From Paludibacter sp. (GTDB lineage Bacteria; Bacteroidota; Bacteroidia; Bacteroidales; Paludibacteraceae), in assembly GCA_028692715.1 (NCBI GenBank), contig JAQUWU010000026.1, forward strand, positions 1 to 64,000: a DNA stretch of 64,000 nucleotides, written 5' to 3'. Position numbers and translations under genes: made by a program. Position 1 is the stretch's first letter. Every line of letters starts with the position of its first letter. Below are positions 1 through 7,652 of this stretch, one piece after another. The notes below the pieces were generated by a model that ran no database searches, was not told the DNA's origin, and saw only the letters and a program-made list of their open reading frames with translations.

Positions 1-1208
1 ACGACAAATCAACTTATACCAATGCTTTGGCTGGTGCTGCATCTTGCAAAACTGGTGGCTATACAGATTGGCGATTACCAACCATAAAAGAACAGTACTC
101 ACTAATGATGTACTGCGGTGCTGAACCGAGTCCAACTGCTACAAGTATTGGAAATGCCGTGCCTTACATCAATACCAACTATTTCACTTTTGGTTATGGC
201 GATTTGAGTTCGGGATCACACGGTGGCAGTTCAGACGAACGATTAATTGATGCTCAATATGCTTGTGCAAGCATTTATGTATCAACTACTATGGGTGGCA
301 ACACCACCATGTTTGGGGTGAACTTTGCTGATGGACGCATAAAAGGTTATCCGGCTAATACTGTAAAAAAATACTATGTGACTTATGTGCGTGGCAATAC
401 GGAATATGGTAAAAACAACTTTGTAGATAACAACGACGAGACTATTACCGACCAAGCCACTGGATTAATGTGGATGAAAAATGACAATGGTGTTCCTATT
501 TTATGGGAAAATGCCTTGAGTTATGCCGAAAGCTTCAGCTTTGCCGGACACTCGGACTGGCGCTTGCCCGATGCCAAGGAACTACAAAGCCTTGTTGATT
601 ACACACGTTCACCTGCCACAAGCAATTCAGCGGCCATCAATCCATTGTTCAATTGCACACAAATTACCAACGAAGCCGGTGTTGCTGATTATCCGTATTA
701 TATGAGCAGCACCACTTTCTGCTCGCTAACGCCCACTTCAGGCAAAAATGCCTGTTATGTGGCCTTCGGGAGAGCCATGGGATATATGGAAGTCTACGGT
801 GGCTGGATAGATGTACATGGCGCCGGCGCACAGCGTAGTGATCCAAAAACAGGCGATCCCAGCGATTACCCGACCGGTTTTGGCCCACAAAACGATGCCA
901 TACGCATTTATAATTATGTAAGATTGGTGAGAAATGTAGATGTAAATGCAGGTACAAATAATGTAAAATCGAACAATGTAGTGAGCATTTATCCCAATCC
1001 TGCATCACAAAGTGTCACCGTATCAACCGATCAAAACTTAAAATCAATTGAAATATTTGATATGGAAGGCAGAAGCATGATTCAGAGAAATGCGGAGAAA
1101 AGTTTTATCAATATTGATACAACGCCATTGACAAATGGCATGTATATAGTAAAAGCTATTACTGAAAATGGCGACATTTCAACCCAAAAACTAACATTAA
1201 ACAAATAG
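1..1208 (+). CDS. DUF1566 (Lcl-like) surface protein with T9SS sorting domain, 5' partial
   Basis: The reading frame is open from the window edge (codons before the first TTG at 27 are also in frame), so the true start lies upstream. Two copies of the DUF1566/Lcl C-terminal-type motif are visible: GGYTDWRLPTIKE near the start and GHSDWRLPDAKELQSL near the middle, each followed by a region ending in a surface-protein-like 'xxYVRLVRN' type strand. The last ~75 residues (from SIYPNPASQSVTV to LTLNK) form a type A T9SS sorting domain, so the protein is probably exported across the outer membrane and anchored. The next gene starts 4 bp downstream, so the two are likely cotranscribed. The function of the DUF1566 domain is not established; adhesion or a lectin-like fold is only a possibility. 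Confidence 0.85.
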   Translation, partial: DKSTYTNALAGAASCKTGGYTDWRLPTIKEQYSLMMYCGAEPSPTATSIGNAVPYINTNYFTFGYGDLSSGSHGGSSDERLIDAQYACASIYVSTTMGGNTTMFGVNFADGRIKGYPANTVKKYYVTYVRGNTEYGKNNFVDNNDETITDQATGLMWMKNDNGVPILWENALSYAESFSFAGHSDWRLPDAKELQSLVDYTRSPATSNSAAINPLFNCTQITNEAGVADYPYYMSSTTFCSLTPTSGKNACYVAFGRAMGYMEVYGGWIDVHGAGAQRSDPKTGDPSDYPTGFGPQNDAIRIYNYVRLVRNVDVNAGTNNVKSNNVVSIYPNPASQSVTVSTDQNLKSIEIFDMEGRSMIQRNAEKSFINIDTTPLTNGMYIVKAITENGDISTQKLTLNK

Positions 1209-1212
1209 AAAT

Positions 1213-3309
1213 ATGTTTAAACCCAGAAGACTTGTTGTTGGCTTAATTGTGTACGCAGCTTTATCTACTCATCTTTTTTCTCAATCGAAATTAGCATTAG
1301 AGCCAGTTGGTCGATATATTTTTCAAGCATCCTCTAAAGATTTTACAGGAACCGACCACTTGCTAAATGCATTGGGCTTGCCAAACAACAAAATTCTGGT
1401 TGTAAGTAATACGGCACTCACAATTGTAGATGCAAGCAGCATGTCGATTGCTGGCACTACAAATTATTTGAATCGATCCACAGGTGGTGGAGGACGTGAT
1501 GCCGTGATTTATAAAGACACTTATGTGTATGTCAATTTCCATCAGTCCGAATCAAGAAACAATACTTTTGGTTTTGGCATTTCTAAAATAACCGATAATA
1601 CAGTAAGTACACTCGGCAATATTACGGAGGCCAATGTGTTTTATGAAAAAATAAAAATCGACGGCGACTATCTATTTGTAGCAGCACATAGCGATGGAAT
1701 ACGTATTTATTCGCTTGCAAATCCTGAAAAACCGACCCTTGTCGGATCTTTAAAGACTGGTTTCACCGATGCATTTGATTTAGCCGTTTCGGGAAATACA
1801 CTCTTTGTTGCCGATGGTGGTGGAGGTCTAAAAATTGTAGATATATCCACAATCAATGCCCCTAAAATTATTGCAGGCGAAACAACTACTTCGGCAGCAG
1901 GTACTGCACAAGATATTGAAGTAAAGAATGGAATTGTTTATTTAGCTTCAGGTGGTGCCGGCATATCAGTTTATACAAATGCTGATTTATCAACACGACA
2001 AATATATCCTTTAAACGGTTGTACCGAAGACCTTTGCTGGGTTGGTGATTATTTAGCAGCTTCCTCGTTCGAAGGTGTATCGGTTTTCGAAGTGAGTGAA
2101 AACGCTCAACTTACAAAAGTTGGCTACGAAAGAATTAGTAGATACAATCAAAAAGCATATATACGTAATTCATTTGGCATTGGAGCAGCTAATGACAGTA
2201 CACTTTTGGTGGCTTGCTGGAATTCGGTAGACTGCTACAGAATTAAACCTTTGGCATCGTCTAAAATCCCTGATATTATTTGTAGTACACAACGAATTCG
2301 CTTTCCGTCGACCGGTGGCAATGAAACACATTATATTACAAATAATGGGGGTGTAAATTTAAACATTTCAAGCCTATCGACTTTAACAAGTGCGTATACA
2401 ACAACTTTAAAAGCACAAAGCATTGCCCCTAGCGATACCATTTATTTTGATGTAACTTACAAAGCGAGTGCCGAAAGTACAGGAGAAACATTGTACATAT
2501 ATTCCGACGACCCAGATGAGAATCCATTACCGATACAACTTTTTGGAAATACATCATCACTCGATCCGGGCGAAACAGTAACAGATTTTACACTTCCAAC
2601 ATTTTATACCGATCCATTAACTGGAGTTTATTGTAAAGATTCGTTTAGCTTATCTCAACAAAAAGGGAAAGTGGTTTGGATTCAGATATTTGGCACTTGG
2701 TGTCCTGCTTGCCCTTCTGCTGAAGTTGATATGCAAAATACGATTATTAAAGAGTTTGCGGAAAACCCAAATGTGGCAACTTTTGTTCTGAATGAAAATC
2801 AACAAAGCAGAGATCCGGAAAGTTGGGTAAGCTTTTGGGCAACCAAGTTTTACCAACGCGCACCCATGATTTACGATGAGGATGGAACCGTTGGTAGTAC
2901 AATATTCTCGCAACCGAATGCAGGTAATATGCCATTTGGTAGAGGTTTCATTATTGATCAGAATGGAATTATGCTAAAACCCTTTTTTGGTCATCAGCCA
3001 CAAATGGTAATTTCGACGATATATGATTTATTGAAAAATGGAGAAACAAACACCGATAAAATTATTGATAACGCCTACATTCTTTCGGTCTATCCTAACC
3101 CGGCTCAAAACGAACTTACAATTTCAACTGAATCAAGTTTAAAAACGATTTCACTATACGATTCGTTAGGAAAAAAAATATCAGAGATATTTCCCACTAA
3201 GAATACAGTAGTCATTAATTTAAGCGAATTTTCAAATGGTATTTACATTGTAAATGCGCTGACAAATAAAAATGAATATCAAACAGTGAAATTTACAGTA
3301 AAAAAATAA
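1213..3309 (+). CDS. secreted LVIVD-type beta-propeller / TlpA-like thioredoxin fusion with T9SS domain
   Basis: A 698-residue secreted protein. It has an N-terminal signal peptide (LIVYAALSTHLFSQ). Next comes a region of about 320 residues with LVIVD-like propeller blades (for example GNTLFVADGGGGLKIVDIS), then a beta-sandwich segment ending near residue 455. A thioredoxin/TlpA-like domain follows, with GTWCPACPSAEVDM and the redox pair C497/C500. The C-terminus is a T9SS type A sorting domain (SVYPNPAQNELTIS to the end). The CPAC centre suggests a thiol-disulfide oxidoreductase acting at the cell surface, with the propeller as a binding platform; that role is inferred. The gene follows the DUF1566 gene by 4 bp and was probably expressed with it. 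Confidence 0.85.
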   Translation: MFKPRRLVVGLIVYAALSTHLFSQSKLALEPVGRYIFQASSKDFTGTDHLLNALGLPNNKILVVSNTALTIVDASSMSIAGTTNYLNRSTGGGGRDAVIYKDTYVYVNFHQSESRNNTFGFGISKITDNTVSTLGNITEANVFYEKIKIDGDYLFVAAHSDGIRIYSLANPEKPTLVGSLKTGFTDAFDLAVSGNTLFVADGGGGLKIVDISTINAPKIIAGETTTSAAGTAQDIEVKNGIVYLASGGAGISVYTNADLSTRQIYPLNGCTEDLCWVGDYLAASSFEGVSVFEVSENAQLTKVGYERISRYNQKAYIRNSFGIGAANDSTLLVACWNSVDCYRIKPLASSKIPDIICSTQRIRFPSTGGNETHYITNNGGVNLNISSLSTLTSAYTTTLKAQSIAPSDTIYFDVTYKASAESTGETLYIYSDDPDENPLPIQLFGNTSSLDPGETVTDFTLPTFYTDPLTGVYCKDSFSLSQQKGKVVWIQIFGTWCPACPSAEVDMQNTIIKEFAENPNVATFVLNENQQSRDPESWVSFWATKFYQRAPMIYDEDGTVGSTIFSQPNAGNMPFGRGFIIDQNGIMLKPFFGHQPQMVISTIYDLLKNGETNTDKIIDNAYILSVYPNPAQNELTISTESSLKTISLYDSLGKKISEIFPTKNTVVINLSEFSNGIYIVNALTNKNEYQTVKFTVKK

Positions 3310-3360
3310 TTTTATCAAGCAATGGAAAATAAATAATGTACTAATTTAATTTAGCCTACC

Positions 3361-3380
3361 CTTAAAAAATCGTTTTTAAG
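3361..3380 (+). terminator. hairpin downstream of the propeller/thioredoxin gene
   Basis: CTTAAAAA and TTTTTAAG form an 8-bp stem around a 4-nt loop, extended by a partial CCC/GGG pairing. It lies 51 nt after the stop codon. There is no clean T-run, so it may be a weak terminator or an mRNA-stabilising hairpin. Confidence 0.35.
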
Positions 3381-3596
3381 AGGGGATTATTTAGAGTAAA
3401 ACTTTGTCCAGCAAGCCAATAAAGGAATCGGAGTAGGTATATAAAAGTAAAAATCAAAAGTTCGAATTTTATTCTATTTACTAAAATATCATAAAATCGA
3501 TTCCTTCAAAGACTTGTGACTACTCAGCACTTCAAGAAGTCCTTCATTTGACGTTTTTAGAGAAATTGCAGAGTAAATAAATGTAATTTTCACAAA

Positions 3597-3861
3597 CAAT
3601 GGTTCGTTATAAAACAATTTATTAGTTTAGTATTCAGGTAATTAAAACGATTAACCCTTTGAAAATATCAAATATATTTTTTTTAATTAAACGCAAAGAA
3701 CGCTAAGCATAATAATTTTGTAATATACAGTACTTCAAATATATATGCAAAGAACGCAAAGAGAAAAACTTGAAGTTTTTCTTGGCGGCTTAGCATCTTT
3801 GCACCTTTGCGCCTGCCTGCTGCAGGCAGGTTGAAAAATAAAATTTTATAACGAACTATTG
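3597..3861. mobile_element. MITE-like element, copy A (18-bp TIRs, 5-bp TSD)
   Basis: The left end CAATGGTTCGTTATAAAA (3597-3614) and right end TTTTATAACGAACTATTG (3844-3861) are inverted repeats with one mismatch. The element is flanked by the direct repeat ACAAA (3592-3596 and 3862-3866), a 5-bp target-site duplication. It has no credible coding capacity. The interior carries CGCAAAG/GCTAAG motifs and a GAAAAACTT/AAGTTTTTC dyad. A second copy lies in reverse orientation at 50442-50687. The two have the same length except for a 19-bp palindrome present only here. A transposase supplied in trans is assumed; none is in the window. Confidence 0.85.
3812..3830. repeat. 19-bp GC-rich palindrome inserted in MITE copy A
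   Basis: CCTGCCTGCTGCAGGCAGG has 9-bp arms around one central base. Aligned with MITE copy B, it interrupts the sequence TTGCG/TTGAAA exactly, with no bases lost or duplicated. Related palindromes occur at 6344-6360 and 45407-45426. Confidence 0.8.
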
Positions 3862-4147
3862 ACAAAAAAACAGCCAAATTAAAGCGCATAAATGATGAAT
3901 GTCGCTCCAGAACTCCCCCTTTAGGGGGTTGGGGGGCTGAGTAGTTACAAAGACTTTTTCGAATGATAATATTGGCAATTCATTATTGAATATCCAGTAT
4001 CTATTGATTTTTTTTTATTTACAATAGGGTTAAAACTACTTTTACATATAAATATTATATTGTAGAAAAATTAATATGCCAATTTGACTCTATATTATTC
4101 TTCGACAATATGTTCTTCCAATAATATCTAGATACCAAATAGCACGT

Positions 4148-4279
4148 ATGAATACAAGAACATTCACTTTTGTGCTTTTAATTATGATTTTCGATTTGTC
4201 ATTGAATAGTCAAAATCAGAATAAAAAGGCTCAAACTACAATTAAAATAAGTCAATTTAAAATAGTTAACACCCGATAA
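4148..4279 (+). CDS. possible 43-residue signal-peptide-bearing small protein
   Basis: A 43-codon frame has a hydrophobic N-terminus (FTFVLLIMIFDLSLNSQ) that looks like a signal peptide, followed by a short polar tail. It ends 81 bp before the sensor kinase gene. It may be a remnant of a decayed secreted-protein gene or a small exported peptide. No family was recognised and no clear promoter is seen, so support is weak. Confidence 0.25.
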   Translation: MNTRTFTFVLLIMIFDLSLNSQNQNKKAQTTIKISQFKIVNTR

Positions 4280-4360
4280 ACAATTTTGTGCGTTTGGTTC
4301 GCAATTTTTAATTGCAACGCAAATTTGTATTTTTTCTTCTTTCTTTTATAGTTTATAAAT

Positions 4361-5458
4361 ATGCTAAAAAAAACAACAACAAAAAAGCTTAACGAGAATA
4401 TCATTTATCTCATTATCTGGCTAATGGTTTTCTCATTGCCCATATTGACATTGAAAAATGATCCTGATTTTAATATATCAAGAATAATATTAGAGTGGGT
4501 TAAAATTTTTCCATTTTTATTGATCTTTTTTATCAATAACTCATTACTAGCTCCTAAATTTTTATTTAAGAATAAGAATTATCAATACATAGCCTTGGTA
4601 ACAGTATTGATTCTAATAGTATCGATACTGTTTGACTTTACAAAATTATTACAGGATTTATTGTCACCAAATTTCAATCATATACAAGCTGATCAAGTAT
4701 TTAACCAGCCTCCTTTTCCCGGGAATATGCCACCTCCGGGAGTAGCTGCACCCATATTTTCATTGGGTGCACAAATAATTGATATGATAGTGTTTTCTTA
4801 TTTGGTAGTTGGATTTAATTGTGCCGTTAAATTTGTGTTCAAAAGGCAGGCCGAAGAGAAAGACATTGAAATACAACGCAATATACATTTACAAACCGAA
4901 TTAACATTCCTAAAAAATCAGGTGAGTCCACATTTTTTCATGAACACCTTGAATAATATCCATTCTTTAATAGATTATGACACTGAAATTGCCAAAGAGT
5001 CAGTTATTACACTTTCAAAATTAATGCGTCATATTCTATATGATTCGCAAAGCGATAAAATTTCATTGAAAAAGGAAATGGACTTTATCCGAAATTATAT
5101 TGAATTAATGAGATTACGTAATTCTGAAAAAGTAAAGATTACATTGACCATTCCTGAAAATTATCCGGACAAAATGATCCCACCCTTATTATTTACATCC
5201 TATATTGAAAATGCGTTTAAACACGGCATTAGTTTTCAAATTGAGTGTTATATTGATATAAATTTTGAAATCACAAATAATAAGCTTATTTTTATCATAA
5301 AAAATAGTAAAGTGAACCGACTTAATGAGCCGGAACATGTAGGTTTTGGCATTGAAAATTCCCGTAAACGACTTGATTTGATTTATGGCAATAAATACTC
5401 TCTAGATATTGATAACAACGATAATAGTTTTACTGTAAATTTAAAAATCCCATTATGA
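4361..5458 (+). CDS. LytS/YehU-family sensor histidine kinase
   Basis: A 365-residue inner-membrane kinase. Four hydrophobic segments (about residues 15-30, 45-62, 76-93 and 136-160) come before a short coiled region and a His_kinase domain of the LytS type. The motif SPHFFMNTLNNIHSL contains the phosphoacceptor H191. A HATPase-type ATP-binding region follows (IENAFKHG and GFGIENSRKRL). There is no large periplasmic domain, so the signal is probably sensed in or near the membrane; a Pro-rich loop (PPFPGNMPPPG) separates membrane segments. The stop overlaps the start of the response regulator by 4 bp (ATGA), as expected for a translationally coupled cognate pair. A hairpin at 4290-4320 (GCGTT/AACGC outer stem around a GCAATT/AATTGC inner stem) lies in the leader. 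The targets are unknown. Confidence 0.92.
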   Translation: MLKKTTTKKLNENIIYLIIWLMVFSLPILTLKNDPDFNISRIILEWVKIFPFLLIFFINNSLLAPKFLFKNKNYQYIALVTVLILIVSILFDFTKLLQDLLSPNFNHIQADQVFNQPPFPGNMPPPGVAAPIFSLGAQIIDMIVFSYLVVGFNCAVKFVFKRQAEEKDIEIQRNIHLQTELTFLKNQVSPHFFMNTLNNIHSLIDYDTEIAKESVITLSKLMRHILYDSQSDKISLKKEMDFIRNYIELMRLRNSEKVKITLTIPENYPDKMIPPLLFTSYIENAFKHGISFQIECYIDINFEITNNKLIFIIKNSKVNRLNEPEHVGFGIENSRKRLDLIYGNKYSLDIDNNDNSFTVNLKIPL

Positions 5459-6171
5459 TACGCTGTATAACCATCGACGACGAACCACATGCATTAAGGC
5501 AAATGGTAGATTACGTTAACAAAACTCCCTTCCTAGAATTAGCAGAAAAATTTGAGAATCCATTGTTGGCTTTGTCTTATTTACAAGAGAATCCAGTTGA
5601 TTTGATTTTTATAGATATTAATATGCCTGATTTGAACGGAATGGATTTTGTGAAGTCGCTCCAAAATCCACCAAAAGTCATTTTTACAACTGCTTACAGC
5701 GAATATGCAGTTGAAGGATTCAAAGTAAATGCAGTTGATTATCTTTTGAAACCAATAAGTTATAATGATTTTTTGAAAGCGGCGACTAAGGTACAAGAGC
5801 GGTTAAATGTTAGTAACGAAACAGTTGAGGACATTCAAAGCAACGATGATTTTCTATTTATAAAGTCAGAGTATAAAATACTACGAATAAATTTTTCGGA
5901 TATAAGATACGTTGAAAGTATGCAGGAGTATTTACGCATACATTTAGAGAATGAGACGCCAATAATGGCATTGATGAGTATGAAGAAATTGGAAAGCTTT
6001 TTACCAATAACTCAATTTATGAGAGTACATCGGTCATACATTGTAAACTTATCTAAAATTACGCGTATCGAAAGAAATCGTATTGTATTCGATAACAAAG
6101 TATATATTCCTATCAGTGATCAATATAAAGATCAATTTCAAGAATTCTTGAATAAAAATTTTTTGGTTTAA
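5455..6171 (+). CDS. LytTR-family response regulator
   Basis: A 238-residue regulator. It has a receiver domain (residues 1-120) with acidic residues D8/D9, phosphoacceptor D54 in LIFIDINMPDLNG, and the conserved Lys in YLLKPISY. The C-terminal LytTR DNA-binding domain (about 140-238) shows the FIKSEYKILRI, FMRVHRSYIVNL and RIVF motifs. It is translationally coupled to the upstream LytS-type kinase, so it is very likely phosphorylated by it. LytTR proteins bind pairs of direct repeats upstream of their targets. The flanking genes give no clear hint of the regulon. Confidence 0.93.
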   Translation: MIRCITIDDEPHALRQMVDYVNKTPFLELAEKFENPLLALSYLQENPVDLIFIDINMPDLNGMDFVKSLQNPPKVIFTTAYSEYAVEGFKVNAVDYLLKPISYNDFLKAATKVQERLNVSNETVEDIQSNDDFLFIKSEYKILRINFSDIRYVESMQEYLRIHLENETPIMALMSMKKLESFLPITQFMRVHRSYIVNLSKITRIERNRIVFDNKVYIPISDQYKDQFQEFLNKNFLV

Positions 6172-6560
6172 AGTATTCTTAAAATGCTCTTCTTCTATCT
6201 ATCTGAATTGCAAATTACAATAGTAAATGTCGAGTTTTATAAAATAGAATAACAGAAACATCATCAGGTAGATACAAAATACGATAGTGTATTTGTCACA
6301 TAATTTTTACCGATTATTCAAACATTCTAGCCCAATTTCGATTCTGCCTGCGGCAGGCAGGGGCAAGTTCATTTTAATGTTCTATTTGTTTGTTCCGATA
6401 CTCGGAATCTCGAAATACTCGACAAACATCAGTATTAACAACAGTAGACATTCAAAATGATTGGAGTCCTTTTATATGTACAGTAATGGAATTATTTTGC
6501 AAAATGTACAACTCGATTTTTTCAAACATTTCAAACAGCCTTAGAATGTGTAAAAAGCAA
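6172..6560. other. gene-poor spacer after the LytTR gene
   Basis: No convincing gene was seen. A 61-codon plus-strand frame (6390-6575) lacks any recognisable domain or promoter and was rejected. The only notable item is the palindrome at 6344-6360. Confidence 0.5.
6344..6360. repeat. dispersed GC-rich palindrome
   Basis: CTGCCTGCGGCAGGCAG has 8-bp arms and a single central base. It matches the palindrome family at 3812-3830 and 45407-45426. Confidence 0.7.
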
Positions 6561-6588
6561 AAAAAGCCAACCTGAGTTGACTTTTTTT
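6561..6588 (-). terminator. bidirectional terminator hairpin
   Basis: AAAAAGCCAAC and GTTGACTTTTT pair with one mismatch around a 4-nt loop, with a T-run on both strands. It lies 46 nt past the stop of the minus-strand Lys-rich gene and probably terminates it. Confidence 0.65.
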
Positions 6589-6633
6589 AATTTTACGGTA
6601 AGAATCATTAAGATCAAATTTCTTTTTGAAATA

Positions 6634-6738
6634 CTAATCTCTTTTCGCTTTCTTTTCCTTTTTAAGTTCCTTTTTTTCCTTTGCAGTTTTTAAAGGTTCT
6701 TTTTTTACGTTTTTCTTAGCATTTTCACTTTTTGCCAT
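6634..6738 (-). CDS. 34-residue Lys-rich basic protein
   Basis: An ATG at 6738 opens a 34-codon frame ending in TAG. It encodes a highly charged peptide starting MAKSENAKKNVKKEPLKT, with alternating K/E blocks and about 40% lysine, ending KKAKRD. The composition fits a soluble helical or disordered peptide, possibly nucleic-acid or ribosome associated; that is inference only. A near-consensus -7 box (TACCTTTA) lies about 60 nt upstream and a strong hairpin terminator follows, so it looks like a stand-alone transcription unit. Its size makes it easy to miss. Confidence 0.6.
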   Translation of the reverse strand: MAKSENAKKNVKKEPLKTAKEKKELKKEKKAKRD

Positions 6739-6885
6739 GATAATTTATTTTTAAAGAAGTTTTTTTAGTAAAAAAAATTGCTAATTTTTAAGCTGTAAAG
6801 GTAACTTTTATTTTAATTGAACGATGTATATATTTTCATATTTATTTTACAAAAAATCGACTATGTAAAATAATATAATCTAAAA

Positions 6886-6921
6886 CAAAAAAACCGTCGA
6901 ACTATTTTCATATTGACGGTC
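6886..6921 (-). terminator. terminator of the TetR gene
   Basis: On the minus strand ACCGTC and its complement GACGGT form a stem with a 16-nt loop, followed by a run of T residues. It starts about 29 nt after the TetR stop codon. Confidence 0.7.
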
Positions 6922-6949
6922 TGATAATTAGTTTATTAAGCAAATTATT

Positions 6950-7546
6950 CTAACGGGAAGTCCGATTTCTTTTTATACCCATAAATACAAATTCCACTAT
7001 ACTGTTTTTGTTTTTTTCAAAATCGGAGCTTATATTTTGTCGGATATAAGGGACCTCCATACCTTTTATGGCATAAAATATTATTATCGCTGACAAATCT
7101 GCATCCATTCGTTTGAAGATATTTTTTTCTATTCCTTCCAGTATGATGGAACGTATTAATGCTATTTCTTTTACATCTATTTTTCGGCGTTTGCGTTCTA
7201 CCTCATATATATCGTGAAAAAAATCGGCACGCAAAGAACCATTACGGTTTACAACATCTTTTACCGCATCCAAATGGGTAAGTATGTGATTTTTGAGCTT
7301 TTTGTCAGGTTCACTTTTTTGAGCTGCTACAATATTAAGTCTTTCAATAATCGTATCTAATTCTTTATCTATTACCGCCTTGTAAATTTCTTCTTTATTA
7401 TTAAAATAGGTATATAAGGTTCGTCGACCTTTTTTGGAGGCAGTTGCAATGTCGTTCATCGTCACGTCTTTTTTGCCATTTTGAGCAAAAAGTTGACGTG
7501 CAACTTCGATTAACATTTTTTTTGTGCTGGACATTTTCTTTGCCAT
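6950..7546 (-). CDS. TetR/AcrR-family transcriptional regulator
   Basis: A 198-residue regulator with an N-terminal TetR helix-turn-helix (about residues 10-56). Its pattern is ARQLFAQNGKKDVTMNDIATASKKGRRTLYTYFNNKEEIY. The C-terminal ligand domain is divergent and gives no ligand clue. It lies 106 bp downstream of the Gate-domain membrane protein gene on the same strand, but has its own promoter at 7573-7604. A 14-bp palindrome overlapping the Gate gene promoter is a candidate operator, so the regulator may control its neighbour. TetR proteins usually repress and are released by a small ligand. Confidence 0.92.
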   Translation of the reverse strand: MAKKMSSTKKMLIEVARQLFAQNGKKDVTMNDIATASKKGRRTLYTYFNNKEEIYKAVIDKELDTIIERLNIVAAQKSEPDKKLKNHILTHLDAVKDVVNRNGSLRADFFHDIYEVERKRRKIDVKEIALIRSIILEGIEKNIFKRMDADLSAIIIFYAIKGMEVPYIRQNISSDFEKNKNSIVEFVFMGIKRNRTSR

Positions 7547-7572
7547 CTGTCTACATTATTTTTTTGCTTTTG

Positions 7573-7604
7573 CAAATGTAAGAAAAATGTTTGTAATTTC
7601 ACAA
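7573..7604 (-). promoter_or_regulatory. promoter of the TetR gene
   Basis: On the minus strand TTG (7602-7604), a 21-nt spacer and TACATTTG (7573-7580) match the Bacteroidota -33/-7 consensus. Initiation about 7 nt further on would leave a leader of about 20 nt before the ATG. Confidence 0.6.
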
Positions 7605-7652
7605 TCGTAGTACTTACTGAATATTCTTTTATGATTACAAAAAAAATCTAAT

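Larger units (their letters stand above)
3514..3950. repeat. inverted repeat pair enclosing the MITE-like element
   Basis: TTGTGACTACTCAGC at 3514-3528 is the reverse complement, with one mismatch, of GCTGAGTAGTTACAA at 3936-3950. Beside the right arm lies a G/C hairpin (CCCCCTTTAGGGGG, about 3915-3928). The two arms flank the 265-bp element at 3597-3861, which has its own boundaries. They may be remnants of an older dispersed repeat. The rest of the 3310-4147 spacer shows no gene. Confidence 0.5.

Noticed and set aside
3683-3889. 68-codon minus-strand open frame
   Set aside because: It lies almost entirely inside the MITE-like element and is explained by its repeat sequence. The 19-bp palindrome within it argues against coding.
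6390-6575. 61-codon plus-strand open frame
   Set aside because: No domain, promoter or ribosome-binding signal was seen; the residue composition looks random and the frame runs into a terminator hairpin.
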